Source of the DNA: Halorubrum xinjiangense
Lineage (GTDB): Archaea > Halobacteriota > Halobacteria > Halobacteriales > Haloferacaceae
NCBI RefSeq assembly: GCF_900102375.1
Contig: NZ_FNBO01000010.1
Coordinates: 62,001 to 126,000, forward strand
DNA length: 64,000 nucleotides
Direction of reading: 5' to 3'
Shown here: in pieces, positions 1-7,561 of the stretch
Layout: each line of letters starts with the position of its first letter
Position numbering within the stretch: the first letter of the stretch is position 1
Notes under the pieces: model-generated
Told to the model about the DNA's origin: nothing
Databases searched by the model: none
Seen by the model: only the letters and a program-made list of their open reading frames with translations
Position numbers and translations under genes: made by a program

Positions 1-102
1 GCAGGGTCATTGTGCGGGGTGGAGCCGAGTTGTCGGAATGAGGGCGCGCCGAGCGTTAGTGGTTCCGATCGCCCGGCGAGCGCGCTCCGACGGATATATG
101 AA

Positions 103-118
103 TTTAGGGCTGCCTAAA
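103..118 (+). promoter_or_regulatory. DtxR/IdeR-type operator 1
   Basis: The sequence is TTTAGG-GCTG-CCTAAA, an inverted repeat with six-base arms and a four-base centre. It lies between a TATA-like ATATATGAATT at 95-105 and the ATG at 126, so a bound repressor would cover the start site of a leaderless transcript. The arms match the classical IdeR/DtxR iron box. Four more copies stand before other genes up to 9.93 kb. Confidence 0.8.
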
Positions 119-125
119 CTCTTTT

Positions 126-695
126 ATGGAATTGACGCGACGCGACGCGGCGGCCGCGCTGGCCGCGATCGGCGCGACCGGCGGCGTCGCGCTCGGCGTC
201 CGTCGGACGGCCGACCGGCGGGGCGGCGGACCGGGGGGCGAGCAGGCCGACCCGGCGTGGGACGGCGAGGGGCTCCCCGGCGACGAGGCGGTCCGGACGG
301 CGATGACCGCGGTCGCGGAGGCGGTGTATCCCGGCGCGGTCTCCGGGGTCGACGCGTTCGTCGGGGCGTTCCTCGACGGCCGGCTCGACGGGTCGCCCCA
401 CTGCGAGGGGATCCGCGCGGCGGTCGCCGAGGTGGAGTCGGCGGCGCGGTCGTGGTACGACGCGCCGGTCGCCGACCTCCCGCCCGCCGACCGGGACGAG
501 CTGCTCCGAGAACTCGGCGCGGACACGGCCGAAGAGGACCCCGACGGGACGACCGCGGAGCGGGTGCGCTACTACGTCGTGAACGAGCTCCTGCTCGCGC
601 TGTACTCGTCGCCGACCGGCGGCGAACTCGTCGGCATCGAGAACCCGCAGGGGCACGCCGGCGGCGCGGAGAGCTACCAGCGGGGGCCGCGATGA
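126..695 (+). CDS. gluconate 2-dehydrogenase subunit 3 family protein
   Basis: 189-residue protein with a Tat-like N-terminus: an RR at residues 5-6 followed by a hydrophobic Ala/Gly stretch to about residue 25. The body resembles subunit 3 of membrane-bound gluconate/sugar dehydrogenases, the small partner that escorts and binds the large FAD subunit outside the membrane. The stop codon overlaps the start of the GMC oxidoreductase gene (ATGA at 692-695), so the two are almost certainly translated together and form one enzyme. An iron-box operator sits seven bases upstream of the start. The sugar substrate cannot be read from the sequence. Confidence 0.8.
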   Translation: MELTRRDAAAALAAIGATGGVALGVRRTADRRGGGPGGEQADPAWDGEGLPGDEAVRTAMTAVAEAVYPGAVSGVDAFVGAFLDGRLDGSPHCEGIRAAVAEVESAARSWYDAPVADLPPADRDELLRELGADTAEEDPDGTTAERVRYYVVNELLLALYSSPTGGELVGIENPQGHAGGAESYQRGPR

Positions 696-2350
696 GCGGC
701 GCCGAGAGCGTCGACGGCGAGCGGTCGGCGGCCGACGTTGACGCCGGCGGGGCGGTCGACCGCAGCCCGGTCCCGGACGCGGACGTCTGCGTCGTCGGCG
801 CCGGGCCCGCGGGCGCGCTCGTCGCCGACCGGCTCGCCAGCGACCGCGACGTGGTGGTCCTCGACGCCGGGCCGAGGTTCGACCCGAACAACCGGCTCGC
901 CAGACAGGAGCGGGCGATCCGGCCGTCCTACGACAGACCGGACGTGTGGGGCGTCGGCGGGGCGCGCGACGCCCACGAGAACGCCGGCGACCGCTCGTAC
1001 CCCCTCAACCACGCCCGCGTGAAGGGCGTCGGGGGGTCGACGCTCCACTGGCAGGGGATGGTGATGCGGCTCCACGAGGACGACTTCGACTCCGCGAGCG
1101 AGCGCGGCGTCGGCGCCGACTGGCCCGTCGACTACGCGGACCTGCGCCCCTACTACGCCGAGGCGGAACGCGAGCTGGGCGTCGCGGGCGCGTCGGACAA
1201 TCCCTACGCGCCGCCGCGCGAGGAGCCCCACCCAATGCCGCCGTTCGAGCCCTCCTACAGCGACTCGCTGTTCGCCGAGGCCTGCGAGTCGCTCGGGATC
1301 GACATGCACTCGGTGCCGAACGCGCGCAACTCCGAGCCGTACGAGGGACGGTCGCCCTGCGTCGGCTACGGCACCTGCCAGCCCGTCTGTCCGAGCGGCG
1401 CGAAGTACGACGCGACGGTCCACGTCGAGCGCGCCGAGGAGAAGGGTGCGACCGTCATCGACCGCGCGCCGGTCGAGCGGCTGGAACACGACGGCGACGA
1501 CCGGATGACCGCCGCCGTCTACGCGACGCCGGACGGGGAGCGACACCGACAGGAGGCGGAGGCGTTCGTCGTCGCCGCCGGGGGCGTGGAGACGCCGCGG
1601 CTGCTCCTGCTGTCCGCGTCCGACCGCTACCCCGACGGGCTCGCGAACGGGAGCGGCCACGTCGGCGAGTTCTTCATGGACCACCTGTTCGCGGGCGCAG
1701 GCGGCACGCTCGACGAGGAGACGAGACAGAACCACGTCGGCTTCTACACCAGCGCCTGCGACCAGTTCTACGACGAGGCGGACGAGGAACAAGCCCCGTT
1801 CAAGCTGGAGTTCTTCAACTACGCCGGCCCCTCGCCGGTGGAGATGGCGCTCGCGGGCGACGACTGGGGCGACGCGCTCGTCGACCGCCTGCGGGACGGA
1901 TACGGCAACCACGTCGCGATGGGCGGGCTCGTCGAGCAGCTCCCGGACGCCGACAGCCGCGTGACGCTCGCCGACGACCGCACCGACGACCGCGGGAACC
2001 CGGTGCCGCGGATCGAGTGGAGCGTCGACGACCGCGCGCTCGACACGATCGAGCGCGCCAACGAGATCCAGGTGGCGATCCTCGAAGAGCTCGGCGCCGA
2101 CGTCGAGTGGATCGCCGGCCCGGACGCCACCGGCCCCGCCTACCACCACATGGGGACGACGCGGATGAGCGACGACCCGGGGGCGGGCGTCGTCGACGCC
2201 GACTGCCGGACCCACGACCTGACGAACTGCTGGATCGCCTCCAGCTCCGTCTTCCCCACGAGCGGCGCGATGAACCCCACGCTCACCATCGCCGCGCTCG
2301 CGCTTCGCGTCGGCGACGACGTGGCCGACTGGCTCGGCGACGACTCCTGA
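692..2350 (+). CDS. GMC family FAD-dependent sugar dehydrogenase, large subunit
   Basis: 552-residue flavoprotein. An FAD-binding GAGPAG lies at about residues 37-42, a GGSTLHW segment typical of GMC enzymes around residue 115, and the C-terminal signature has YHHMGTTRM followed by a conserved NPTLT near the end, where the catalytic His/Asn pair of GMC oxidoreductases lies. A CVGYGTCQPVC cysteine group near residue 230 is typical of the gluconate/sorbitol dehydrogenase branch. The start chosen is the ATG overlapping the upstream subunit-3 stop; the frame is open further upstream but that part is antisense-like low-quality sequence. It likely oxidises a sugar or sugar acid at the cell surface and passes electrons to the respiratory chain; substrate unknown. 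Confidence 0.85.
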   Translation: MSGAESVDGERSAADVDAGGAVDRSPVPDADVCVVGAGPAGALVADRLASDRDVVVLDAGPRFDPNNRLARQERAIRPSYDRPDVWGVGGARDAHENAGDRSYPLNHARVKGVGGSTLHWQGMVMRLHEDDFDSASERGVGADWPVDYADLRPYYAEAERELGVAGASDNPYAPPREEPHPMPPFEPSYSDSLFAEACESLGIDMHSVPNARNSEPYEGRSPCVGYGTCQPVCPSGAKYDATVHVERAEEKGATVIDRAPVERLEHDGDDRMTAAVYATPDGERHRQEAEAFVVAAGGVETPRLLLLSASDRYPDGLANGSGHVGEFFMDHLFAGAGGTLDEETRQNHVGFYTSACDQFYDEADEEQAPFKLEFFNYAGPSPVEMALAGDDWGDALVDRLRDGYGNHVAMGGLVEQLPDADSRVTLADDRTDDRGNPVPRIEWSVDDRALDTIERANEIQVAILEELGADVEWIAGPDATGPAYHHMGTTRMSDDPGAGVVDADCRTHDLTNCWIASSSVFPTSGAMNPTLTIAALALRVGDDVADWLGDDS

Positions 2351-2367
2351 CGGTCTGCTGCCACTAT

Positions 2368-2383
2368 TTTAGGTAAACCTAAA
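2368..2383 (+). promoter_or_regulatory. DtxR/IdeR-type operator 2
   Basis: TTTAGG-TAAA-CCTAAA, extended by one more matching T/A on each side. It follows the GMC gene and precedes the GT2 gene. A TATA-like ACTATTTT (2363-2370) overlaps the left arm, so the site covers the core promoter of the downstream gene. Confidence 0.82.
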
Positions 2384-2415
2384 AACTCAAGTGGGTGCGG
2401 ACGGAGATGCGGGTA

Positions 2416-3246
2416 ATGAGCGACTCAGCGCACGCGACGAACGGCTCGGCGGCCGCAGTCGAGAACGGCACCGAGGCGGCCGCGATGGACGATATCGACG
2501 CGACAGCCGAACGCGAGGAGACGGGCGCCACGGGCGAGGCGGACACCGCCGCCGTCGGCGAACCGTACACCTTCGACGACCTCAGCGTCGTGATGGGGAC
2601 GTACAACGAGGAGGAGGCCATCGCAACGGTCCTCGAGGACATCGACGAGGTCACCGACGGGAAGGCCGAGGTCGTCTGTGTCGACGGCTCCTCGGACCGC
2701 ACGCCGGAGATCGCCCGCGAACACGGCGCGCGGGTCATCGAGCAGGAGCCGCAGGGGTACGGCGTCGCCGTCCGCGAGGCGGTCTTGACTCCCGATCGCC
2801 CCGTGGTCGTCACGACCGACTGCGACGACACCTACCCGATGGAGGCGCTGCCGGAGTTCCTCGCCGAGATCAACGACGGTGCGGATGTGGTGAGCGGCGA
2901 CCGGCTCTACCACGGCGCGGAGGCGATGCCGGCGTTCAACCGGTTCGGCAACCACGCGTTCGCCGCGCTCGCCTCCCTCCTGATGGGCGAGCGCGTCCAC
3001 GACACGACCACCGGGATGCGCGCGTACCGCCGCGACGTGGTCGAGGAAATCGGCTGGACCGAGAACACCGGCCTCTCCGCCGAACTCCTGATCCGCCCGC
3101 TGATGCGCGGCTACGACGTTCGCGAGCGCCCGATCCGCTACGCCGAGCGCCTCGGCGAGACGAAGCTCGACCCGATCGGCGGCGGCGCCGCCATCGCGAA
3201 GTCGATCGTCACCGTCTGCCTCGAAGAGCAACTCCGGCGCTTCTGA
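2416..3246 (+). CDS. GT2 glycosyltransferase, dolichyl-phosphate mannose synthase-like
   Basis: About 276 residues. An acidic, Ala-rich N-terminal tail of roughly 55 residues precedes a GT-A fold: LSVVMGTYNEEE at the nucleotide-binding start, a DCDDTYP metal-binding motif, and a C-terminal GETKLDPIGGG segment like the R-x-x-G-x-TK region of Dol-P-Man/Dol-P-Glc synthases. No membrane segment is seen. It probably moves a sugar from a nucleotide donor to dolichyl phosphate on the cytoplasmic face, giving a donor for the GT39-like enzyme encoded nearby. Start is uncertain: ATG 2416 has a GGAG nine bases before it, but ATG 2407 and a leaderless GTG at 2395, which keeps the operator-to-start spacing of the other units, are also possible. 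Confidence 0.8.
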   Translation: MSDSAHATNGSAAAVENGTEAAAMDDIDATAEREETGATGEADTAAVGEPYTFDDLSVVMGTYNEEEAIATVLEDIDEVTDGKAEVVCVDGSSDRTPEIAREHGARVIEQEPQGYGVAVREAVLTPDRPVVVTTDCDDTYPMEALPEFLAEINDGADVVSGDRLYHGAEAMPAFNRFGNHAFAALASLLMGERVHDTTTGMRAYRRDVVEEIGWTENTGLSAELLIRPLMRGYDVRERPIRYAERLGETKLDPIGGGAAIAKSIVTVCLEEQLRRF

Positions 3247-3382
3247 GGGCGCTTCGCCCCCAACGAAGTCGTCGGAGGGCGGTCCGGACGTACACTGTGG
3301 GCACAGTGGACCGCCGCCGGCGACGTTTTTAAAATCGTGAGCGGCGGCGCCGATTTTTTTTATAAATGAACGAGGCGGTGGC

Positions 3383-3680
3383 GTCGCCGGCGGCTCTGCC
3401 GCCGGCTGCAAGAGGCGCGTCGCGCCTCCCTGCGTGCCTGCGAGGCCGCCCTGCGGCCGAGCCGCGAGGGACCGAAGGTCCCTCTGGAAGCCGGCGCGAA
3501 GCGCCGGCGACAGCACGCGCGAGGGAGTCGCGAGCGAAGCGAGCGACGAGGCTGGGGAGGCGCGAGGCGCGGTCGCTGTGCGGGGCGGGACTCAAAGGGG
3601 CAGCCGCGAGGTCGCAGTAGGCGACGTAAGTAGCGTGGCGCGACGCGCCACGGAAAGCCGGCGGCGGAGCCGCCGGCGAC
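3383..3680. repeat. three nested double-hairpin modules (about 46 bp each)
   Basis: Modules lie at 3383-3428 (inverted), 3466-3512 and 3635-3680. Each has a small palindrome, a 4-6 base spacer and a second palindrome built on GCCGGCG/CGCCGGC. The small palindrome differs between copies yet remains paired: GAGGCGCG/CGCGCCTC, GAGGGACC/GGTCCCTC and GTGGCGCG/CGCGCCAC. The two direct copies appear as insertions relative to the other two copies of the surrounding structured element. They look like REP-like palindromic units. Confidence 0.6.
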
Positions 3681-3787
3681 ACCGCAGCGAGCGGAGCGAG
3701 CGAGGAGCGCAACGAGCGTACTGCGACCTCGCGGCTGGGGCTTTGGAGCTGTTCGCCGCCGATCTACTGACTGCCATTTATAAGCAA
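3432..3787 (+). repeat. dispersed structured element, copy A
   Basis: First of three copies (others at 40451-40732 and, reversed, 52551-52837). Conserved blocks: GCGTGCCTGCGAGGCCGC, a GGCCGC hairpin, GCACGCGCGAGGGAGT, a hairpin with GAGCGAAGCG at its tip, GAGGCTGGGGAGG, GGCGGGACTCAAAGGGGCAG, then GGCTGGGGCTTTGGAG and a TATA-like end. A 19-bp perfect closing helix joins 3601-3619 to 3719-3737. The same helix exists in the other copies with different sequence, so base pairing rather than sequence is kept. The frames open through here code for nothing recognisable. The segment from 3247 to 3431 holds only the inverted palindromic module and a TTTTTTATAAA run. Confidence 0.6.
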
Positions 3788-3958
3788 GCGGCTGGGGCTT
3801 TGGAGCTGTTCGCCGCCGATCTACTGACTGCCATTTATAAGCAAGCGGCTGGGGCTTTGGAGCTGTTCGCCGCCGATCTACTGACTGCCATTTATAAGCA
3901 AGCGGCTGGGGCTTTGGAGCTGTTCGCCGCCGATCTACTGACAGCTATTTATAAGCAA
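3731..3958 (+). repeat. four tandem 57-bp units ending in TTTATAA
   Basis: Units at 3731-3787, 3788-3844, 3845-3901 and 3902-3958. The first three are identical; the fourth differs by a few bases near its end. Each begins GCGGCTGGGGCTTTGGAGCT and ends with TTTATAAGCAA, a good haloarchaeal TATA box. The unit is the tail of the structured element; copy B has one such unit and copy C has one good and one degenerate. Because 57 is a multiple of three the array is open in one frame, but the peptide is an artefact. Confidence 0.9.
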
Positions 3959-3966
3959 TCAACCAC

Positions 3967-6306
3967 TTAATCGCTCGTTTCGGCGTCCGTCTCGAAGGCG
4001 ACCCACTCGGGGTGGGCGTCGGGCTCGTCGGGGAGGTACGTCCCCCTGGTCCCGCACTCCGAGACGAGCCGGCAGGTCGAGCGCTCGGGCGGCCAGACAG
4101 CCTCGACGCGCTCGTCGTCGGCTCCGACCTCGCCGCCCTCGGTCACCCGAACCGTCACCTCCTGTCGGTAGGTGAACGTCGATCCCGCGGGGTCGACGAG
4201 CGTCACCGTCACGGCGACCACGTCGCCCTCGGGATCGAACGGGACGGGCTCGGCCGCGTCGGCGTCGCCCGCGGCCGCCGCGTCGGGGAGCCGGACGCCC
4301 TCGGGCGTCACCGTCCAGTCGACCGCGAGCGAGTCGCCGAGGTCGCTCACCGCGTAGGAGACGTGGTCCGGACCGCCCGCCGCGCCCCGACGCGGGTCGA
4401 CGCGGACCTGCGCGCGGGCGACGCGGTCCGGCACGCCGACGGTCGTCTCGGCGTCGATCCGGGCCCCCGACCGCCGGTCGAGCGCCTCCAGTTTCGGCGT
4501 GACCCGGGTCTCCGGGCTCGCGGTCCAGACCCCCTGATAGCCGTACCGATACAGCGTCCGGTCGGGGTAGGCGTCGAGCACCGCGAAGTTCTCGACCGGG
4601 TCGCGGTCGAGCGCGTACACGACGTCGCCGTCGAGCCCCGGCTCGTTCCGGAGGTACTGGAACGGGTGGTTCTGCCACTCGCCGTACGGCGTGGGGAGGA
4701 ACACCAGCCCGTCCTCGAACGTCGTCTCGTCGAACGGCGCGTACGCCGCTTCGTGTTTTTCATCGACCGCGGCGTTCCGCTCTATCGGGTCCGCGGCCGC
4801 GTCGACGGCGGCGACGCCCCCGCCGGCGACCGCGAGCGCGACGACGACCGCGAGCGCGGCGCCCGCGACCGCCGGCGAGACGCCGCGGGCCACGGCCCGC
4901 TCGCGGGCCGCGGACAGCGCCCGAGCGACGGCGGCGACGGCCAGTCCGCCGAAGGCCGACAGCGGGACGAGCAGGTCGAAGTGATAGAACGGACCGAACA
5001 GCGACGCGAGCCCGTCGGTCGGGTCCGAGAGGTCGGCGAGCGCGTTGTGCGTCCCCCAGAAGTAGACGTTCCCGACGGCGACCGAGACCGCGACGCCGAC
5101 GAGGAGCAGCGCCGCCGTCCGCCGGAAGGCGGGCGAGCCGGCGGGGGCGCGATCTCCGGTGAGGGTCCGGTCGGCGACCACCGGCCCGCTCGGGTCGCCG
5201 CTCGCGCGCCAGCCCCACAGCGCGACCGCGACGCCGACGAGCGCCATGGCCGTCCCGAGCGGGCCGGCGACGAACCACCGGGTCGCGATCTCCTGTAGCG
5301 CGTACCGGTTCGACTCCAGCGCGAGGCCGAGCGTGTAGTCGACCGAGTGGCCGAGGATGCGGCGCTCGCCGAAGCCGGGGCCGTCCATCGGCGCGAACAC
5401 CTGATAGGGGAACGTGAGCGGCGAGCCGGTCATCCGGACGTTGTACGCGAGGGTCACGCCGACGAACAGGGTACCGAACAGCGCCGTGAGCCCGTGGCGG
5501 CGGATCGGGTCGGGGAGCCCGCGGACGCCGCCGACCGAGAGCGCGCGGCGGCCGAGGGACGCGAGCGCGCGCGGCGTCGACCGCCCCGTCTCGGCGCCGA
5601 AACGACGGACCGCCGACCCCACCCGCCACAAGGCGTGACAGATGAACGGGGCGGCGAACAGCACCGCGGTGTACGGCCGCGCGAAGAACGCGAGGCCGAT
5701 CGCGACGCCCGCGACCCCCGCGGCCCGGAGCGACCGGTCCCGGACGCTCCGGAGGTACGCGACCGCGAAGGTCAGGTTGAAAAGTGTCGTCGGCGCGTAT
5801 GGGAGGAACACCGCGCTCGTCGCGACCGCCATCGGCGACGCGGCGAAGAGGACGGCCGCGGCGAGGCCCGCCCGGCGGCCGAAGGTCAATGACCCGAGCA
5901 GGTACACGAGGGCGGCGTTCCCGGCGGCGACCGCCGCCAGCGTGACGCGGGGCTCGCCGAACGCGCCCATCGTGACCGCGAACATCGCCGCCGGGACGGG
6001 GTTGTACTTCGGGTAGAGCCGCCCGCCGTCCTCGATGAAGAACCACGGGTGGACGGCGTCGGCGAGCGGGCCGGCGTGGAACTCCAACTGCCCGCCGAGG
6101 AGCAGCGCGGCCTGCGTGAGGTAGACCCCCTCGTCGTGGTTCGCGGAGTGGTGCGAGAAGACGGTCGCCGCGATCGCGAACGTCGCGACGCCGGCGGCGA
6201 CGGCGACCAGCGCGGCGGCGACGCTCACCCGGTCGGCGCGGTCGAGCCGCTCGCGGAGGCGGGCGGCGAGCCGACGAGGGCGAGCGGACGGTGGAAGGAA
6301 TGACAC
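3967..6306 (-). CDS. GT39/PMT-like polyprenyl-phosphate-sugar glycosyltransferase, integral membrane
   Basis: 779 residues. The N-terminal half carries many hydrophobic helices and, in the first outside loop after the first helix, HDEGVY (Asp58-Glu59), the acidic pair typical of GT-C enzymes such as protein O-mannosyltransferase and ArnT. After about residue 480 comes a soluble, acidic outside domain reaching the C-terminus. The family uses a lipid-phosphate sugar donor at the outer membrane face to glycosylate proteins or lipids. It lies 61 bases after the ferric-binding lipoprotein gene on the same strand with no operator of its own, so it should share that gene's iron-box promoter. The acceptor is unknown. 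Confidence 0.75.
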   Translation of the reverse strand: MSFLPPSARPRRLAARLRERLDRADRVSVAAALVAVAAGVATFAIAATVFSHHSANHDEGVYLTQAALLLGGQLEFHAGPLADAVHPWFFIEDGGRLYPKYNPVPAAMFAVTMGAFGEPRVTLAAVAAGNAALVYLLGSLTFGRRAGLAAAVLFAASPMAVATSAVFLPYAPTTLFNLTFAVAYLRSVRDRSLRAAGVAGVAIGLAFFARPYTAVLFAAPFICHALWRVGSAVRRFGAETGRSTPRALASLGRRALSVGGVRGLPDPIRRHGLTALFGTLFVGVTLAYNVRMTGSPLTFPYQVFAPMDGPGFGERRILGHSVDYTLGLALESNRYALQEIATRWFVAGPLGTAMALVGVAVALWGWRASGDPSGPVVADRTLTGDRAPAGSPAFRRTAALLLVGVAVSVAVGNVYFWGTHNALADLSDPTDGLASLFGPFYHFDLLVPLSAFGGLAVAAVARALSAARERAVARGVSPAVAGAALAVVVALAVAGGGVAAVDAAADPIERNAAVDEKHEAAYAPFDETTFEDGLVFLPTPYGEWQNHPFQYLRNEPGLDGDVVYALDRDPVENFAVLDAYPDRTLYRYGYQGVWTASPETRVTPKLEALDRRSGARIDAETTVGVPDRVARAQVRVDPRRGAAGGPDHVSYAVSDLGDSLAVDWTVTPEGVRLPDAAAAGDADAAEPVPFDPEGDVVAVTVTLVDPAGSTFTYRQEVTVRVTEGGEVGADDERVEAVWPPERSTCRLVSECGTRGTYLPDEPDAHPEWVAFETDAETSD

Positions 6307-6367
6307 GGGCGGGTGGGAGTGGTGAAACGAGCGTGGTGCGGAGCGTGGTACGGAGCGCGGCGGCCGA

Positions 6368-7522
6368 TCAGATGTCGACGCCGGCCTCTCGCATGAGGTC
6401 GACCGTCGGTTCGAGGTTCGACAGCTCCGTCAGGTCGATGTCCGGGACGTTCAGCTCGTCGATCGTCGGGAGGTCGCCGATCGGCTCGACCTCGGGGATC
6501 AGCGGGTACTCGAAGGTGGAGCGCGCGAAGTAGTCCTGCGCCTCCGACGACAGCAGGTGCCGGACGAAGTTCGAGGCGAGGTCGGCGTCGGAGGCGGTGT
6601 CGACGACCGCGGCGCCCGCGACGTTGAACACCGCGCCCGCGTCGCCCTCGGTGAACGCGGTCGCGATCGAGGCGTTCGGGTTGCCGTCGAGCACGCGCTG
6701 GATGTAGTAGTGGTTCGTGAACGCGGCGTCGATGGTGCCGTCGGCGATCTCCTGACACGTGCGGAACTCGTCGGGGTACGTCACGGCGCCGCGCTCGACC
6801 ATCGCTTCGAGCCAGTCGCGGGTGGCATCCTCGCCCTCGAGGAGCCGCATCGCGGTGATGAACGCCTGCGCGGAGCCGTACGACGGGGCCCACCCGAGGT
6901 CTCCCTCGAACTCCTCGGGGTACGCCATGATGTCGTCCGGGAGGTCCTCCTCGGAGAACTCCTCCGTGTTGTACGGGACCGTCCGGGCGCGCCCGGAGGT
7001 GCCGACCCACTGCTCGGTGCGGAACTCCTCGCGGACCTTCTCCGTCACGTCCGAGGGGAGCGCCTGCGTGCGCCCCTCGTCCGCGAGCGCGCCGAGCGAC
7101 CCCGCGTTGACCGAGTAGAACACGTCCGCGGGCGAGCCCTCGCCCTCGTTGATGATCGCGTTCACGTGGTCGGTCGAGTTGTTGTACCGGACGGTGAGGT
7201 CGAGGTCGTCGTACAGGTCGTCGATGTAGCTGACGAGCTCGCCGACGAGGAACTCGCCGCGGCCGGAGTAGACGGTGAGCTCGCCCTCGAGCGCCGGCAT
7301 CTCGTCCATCGACGTGCCGCCGGGGGCATCCCGGCCCTCGCGACCGGACCCGATCTGGCCCACGGCGTCGCCGTCGGTGCCGTCGCCGCCGTCCTCCCCC
7401 TCGTCGTCGCCGGTCCCGGTACAGCCGGCGATCCCCGCGACGCCAACCGCGCCGGCCGCGGCGAGGAACTTCCGTCGTCGAACGTCGCGCCCGTCTCGTC
7501 CGTCGGACTCGTGGTTCGTCAT
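6368..7522 (-). CDS. ferric iron ABC transporter substrate-binding lipoprotein (FbpA-like)
   Basis: 384 residues. A Tat signal (RRRKFL at residues 15-20) and lipobox ending at Cys34 indicate export folded and anchoring by lipid; a Gly/Asp-rich linker follows. The mature part is a type-1 extracellular solute-binding protein. The NHYYIQR segment (Tyr pair near residues 272-273) matches the Tyr-Tyr iron ligand of FbpA-type ferric-binding proteins. No permease or ATPase gene lies nearby, so it either pairs with a transporter elsewhere or works as a surface iron trap. Operator 3 lies four bases before its start codon, fitting derepression when iron is low. Confidence 0.88.
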   Translation of the reverse strand: MTNHESDGRDGRDVRRRKFLAAAGAVGVAGIAGCTGTGDDEGEDGGDGTDGDAVGQIGSGREGRDAPGGTSMDEMPALEGELTVYSGRGEFLVGELVSYIDDLYDDLDLTVRYNNSTDHVNAIINEGEGSPADVFYSVNAGSLGALADEGRTQALPSDVTEKVREEFRTEQWVGTSGRARTVPYNTEEFSEEDLPDDIMAYPEEFEGDLGWAPSYGSAQAFITAMRLLEGEDATRDWLEAMVERGAVTYPDEFRTCQEIADGTIDAAFTNHYYIQRVLDGNPNASIATAFTEGDAGAVFNVAGAAVVDTASDADLASNFVRHLLSSEAQDYFARSTFEYPLIPEVEPIGDLPTIDELNVPDIDLTELSNLEPTVDLMREAGVDI

Positions 7523-7526
7523 GTGT

Positions 7527-7542
7527 TTTAGGCTTACCTAAA
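7527..7542 (-). promoter_or_regulatory. DtxR/IdeR-type operator 3
   Basis: TTTAGG-CTTA-CCTAAA, four bases upstream of the ATG of the ferric-binding lipoprotein gene. On the minus strand an ACGTATTTA stretch overlaps its upstream arm, so the site covers both TATA region and transcription start. It controls the lipoprotein and, by co-transcription, the GT39-like gene. Confidence 0.85.
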
Positions 7543-7561
7543 TACGTTTAGTCGTGTCGGT

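Noticed and set aside
674-2215. Long minus-strand open frame (513 codons) opposite the GMC gene
   Set aside because: GC-rich haloarchaeal genes leave long open antisense frames. The translation is low-complexity Arg/Val/Gly/Asp without domains, while the plus strand encodes a clear enzyme. The same holds for frames opposite EF-2 (21605-23125), polC (24901-27381), E2 (33814-35598) and aconitase (59261-61282).
3731-3958. Tandem repeats considered as a CRISPR array
   Set aside because: Units abut directly with no spacers, and no cas gene is present in the window.
3434-3970. Plus-strand frame ending in four repeats of a 19-residue peptide
   Set aside because: The repeat is open only because the 57-bp unit is a multiple of three. 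The sequence belongs to a dispersed non-coding element whose conservation follows base pairing, not codons.
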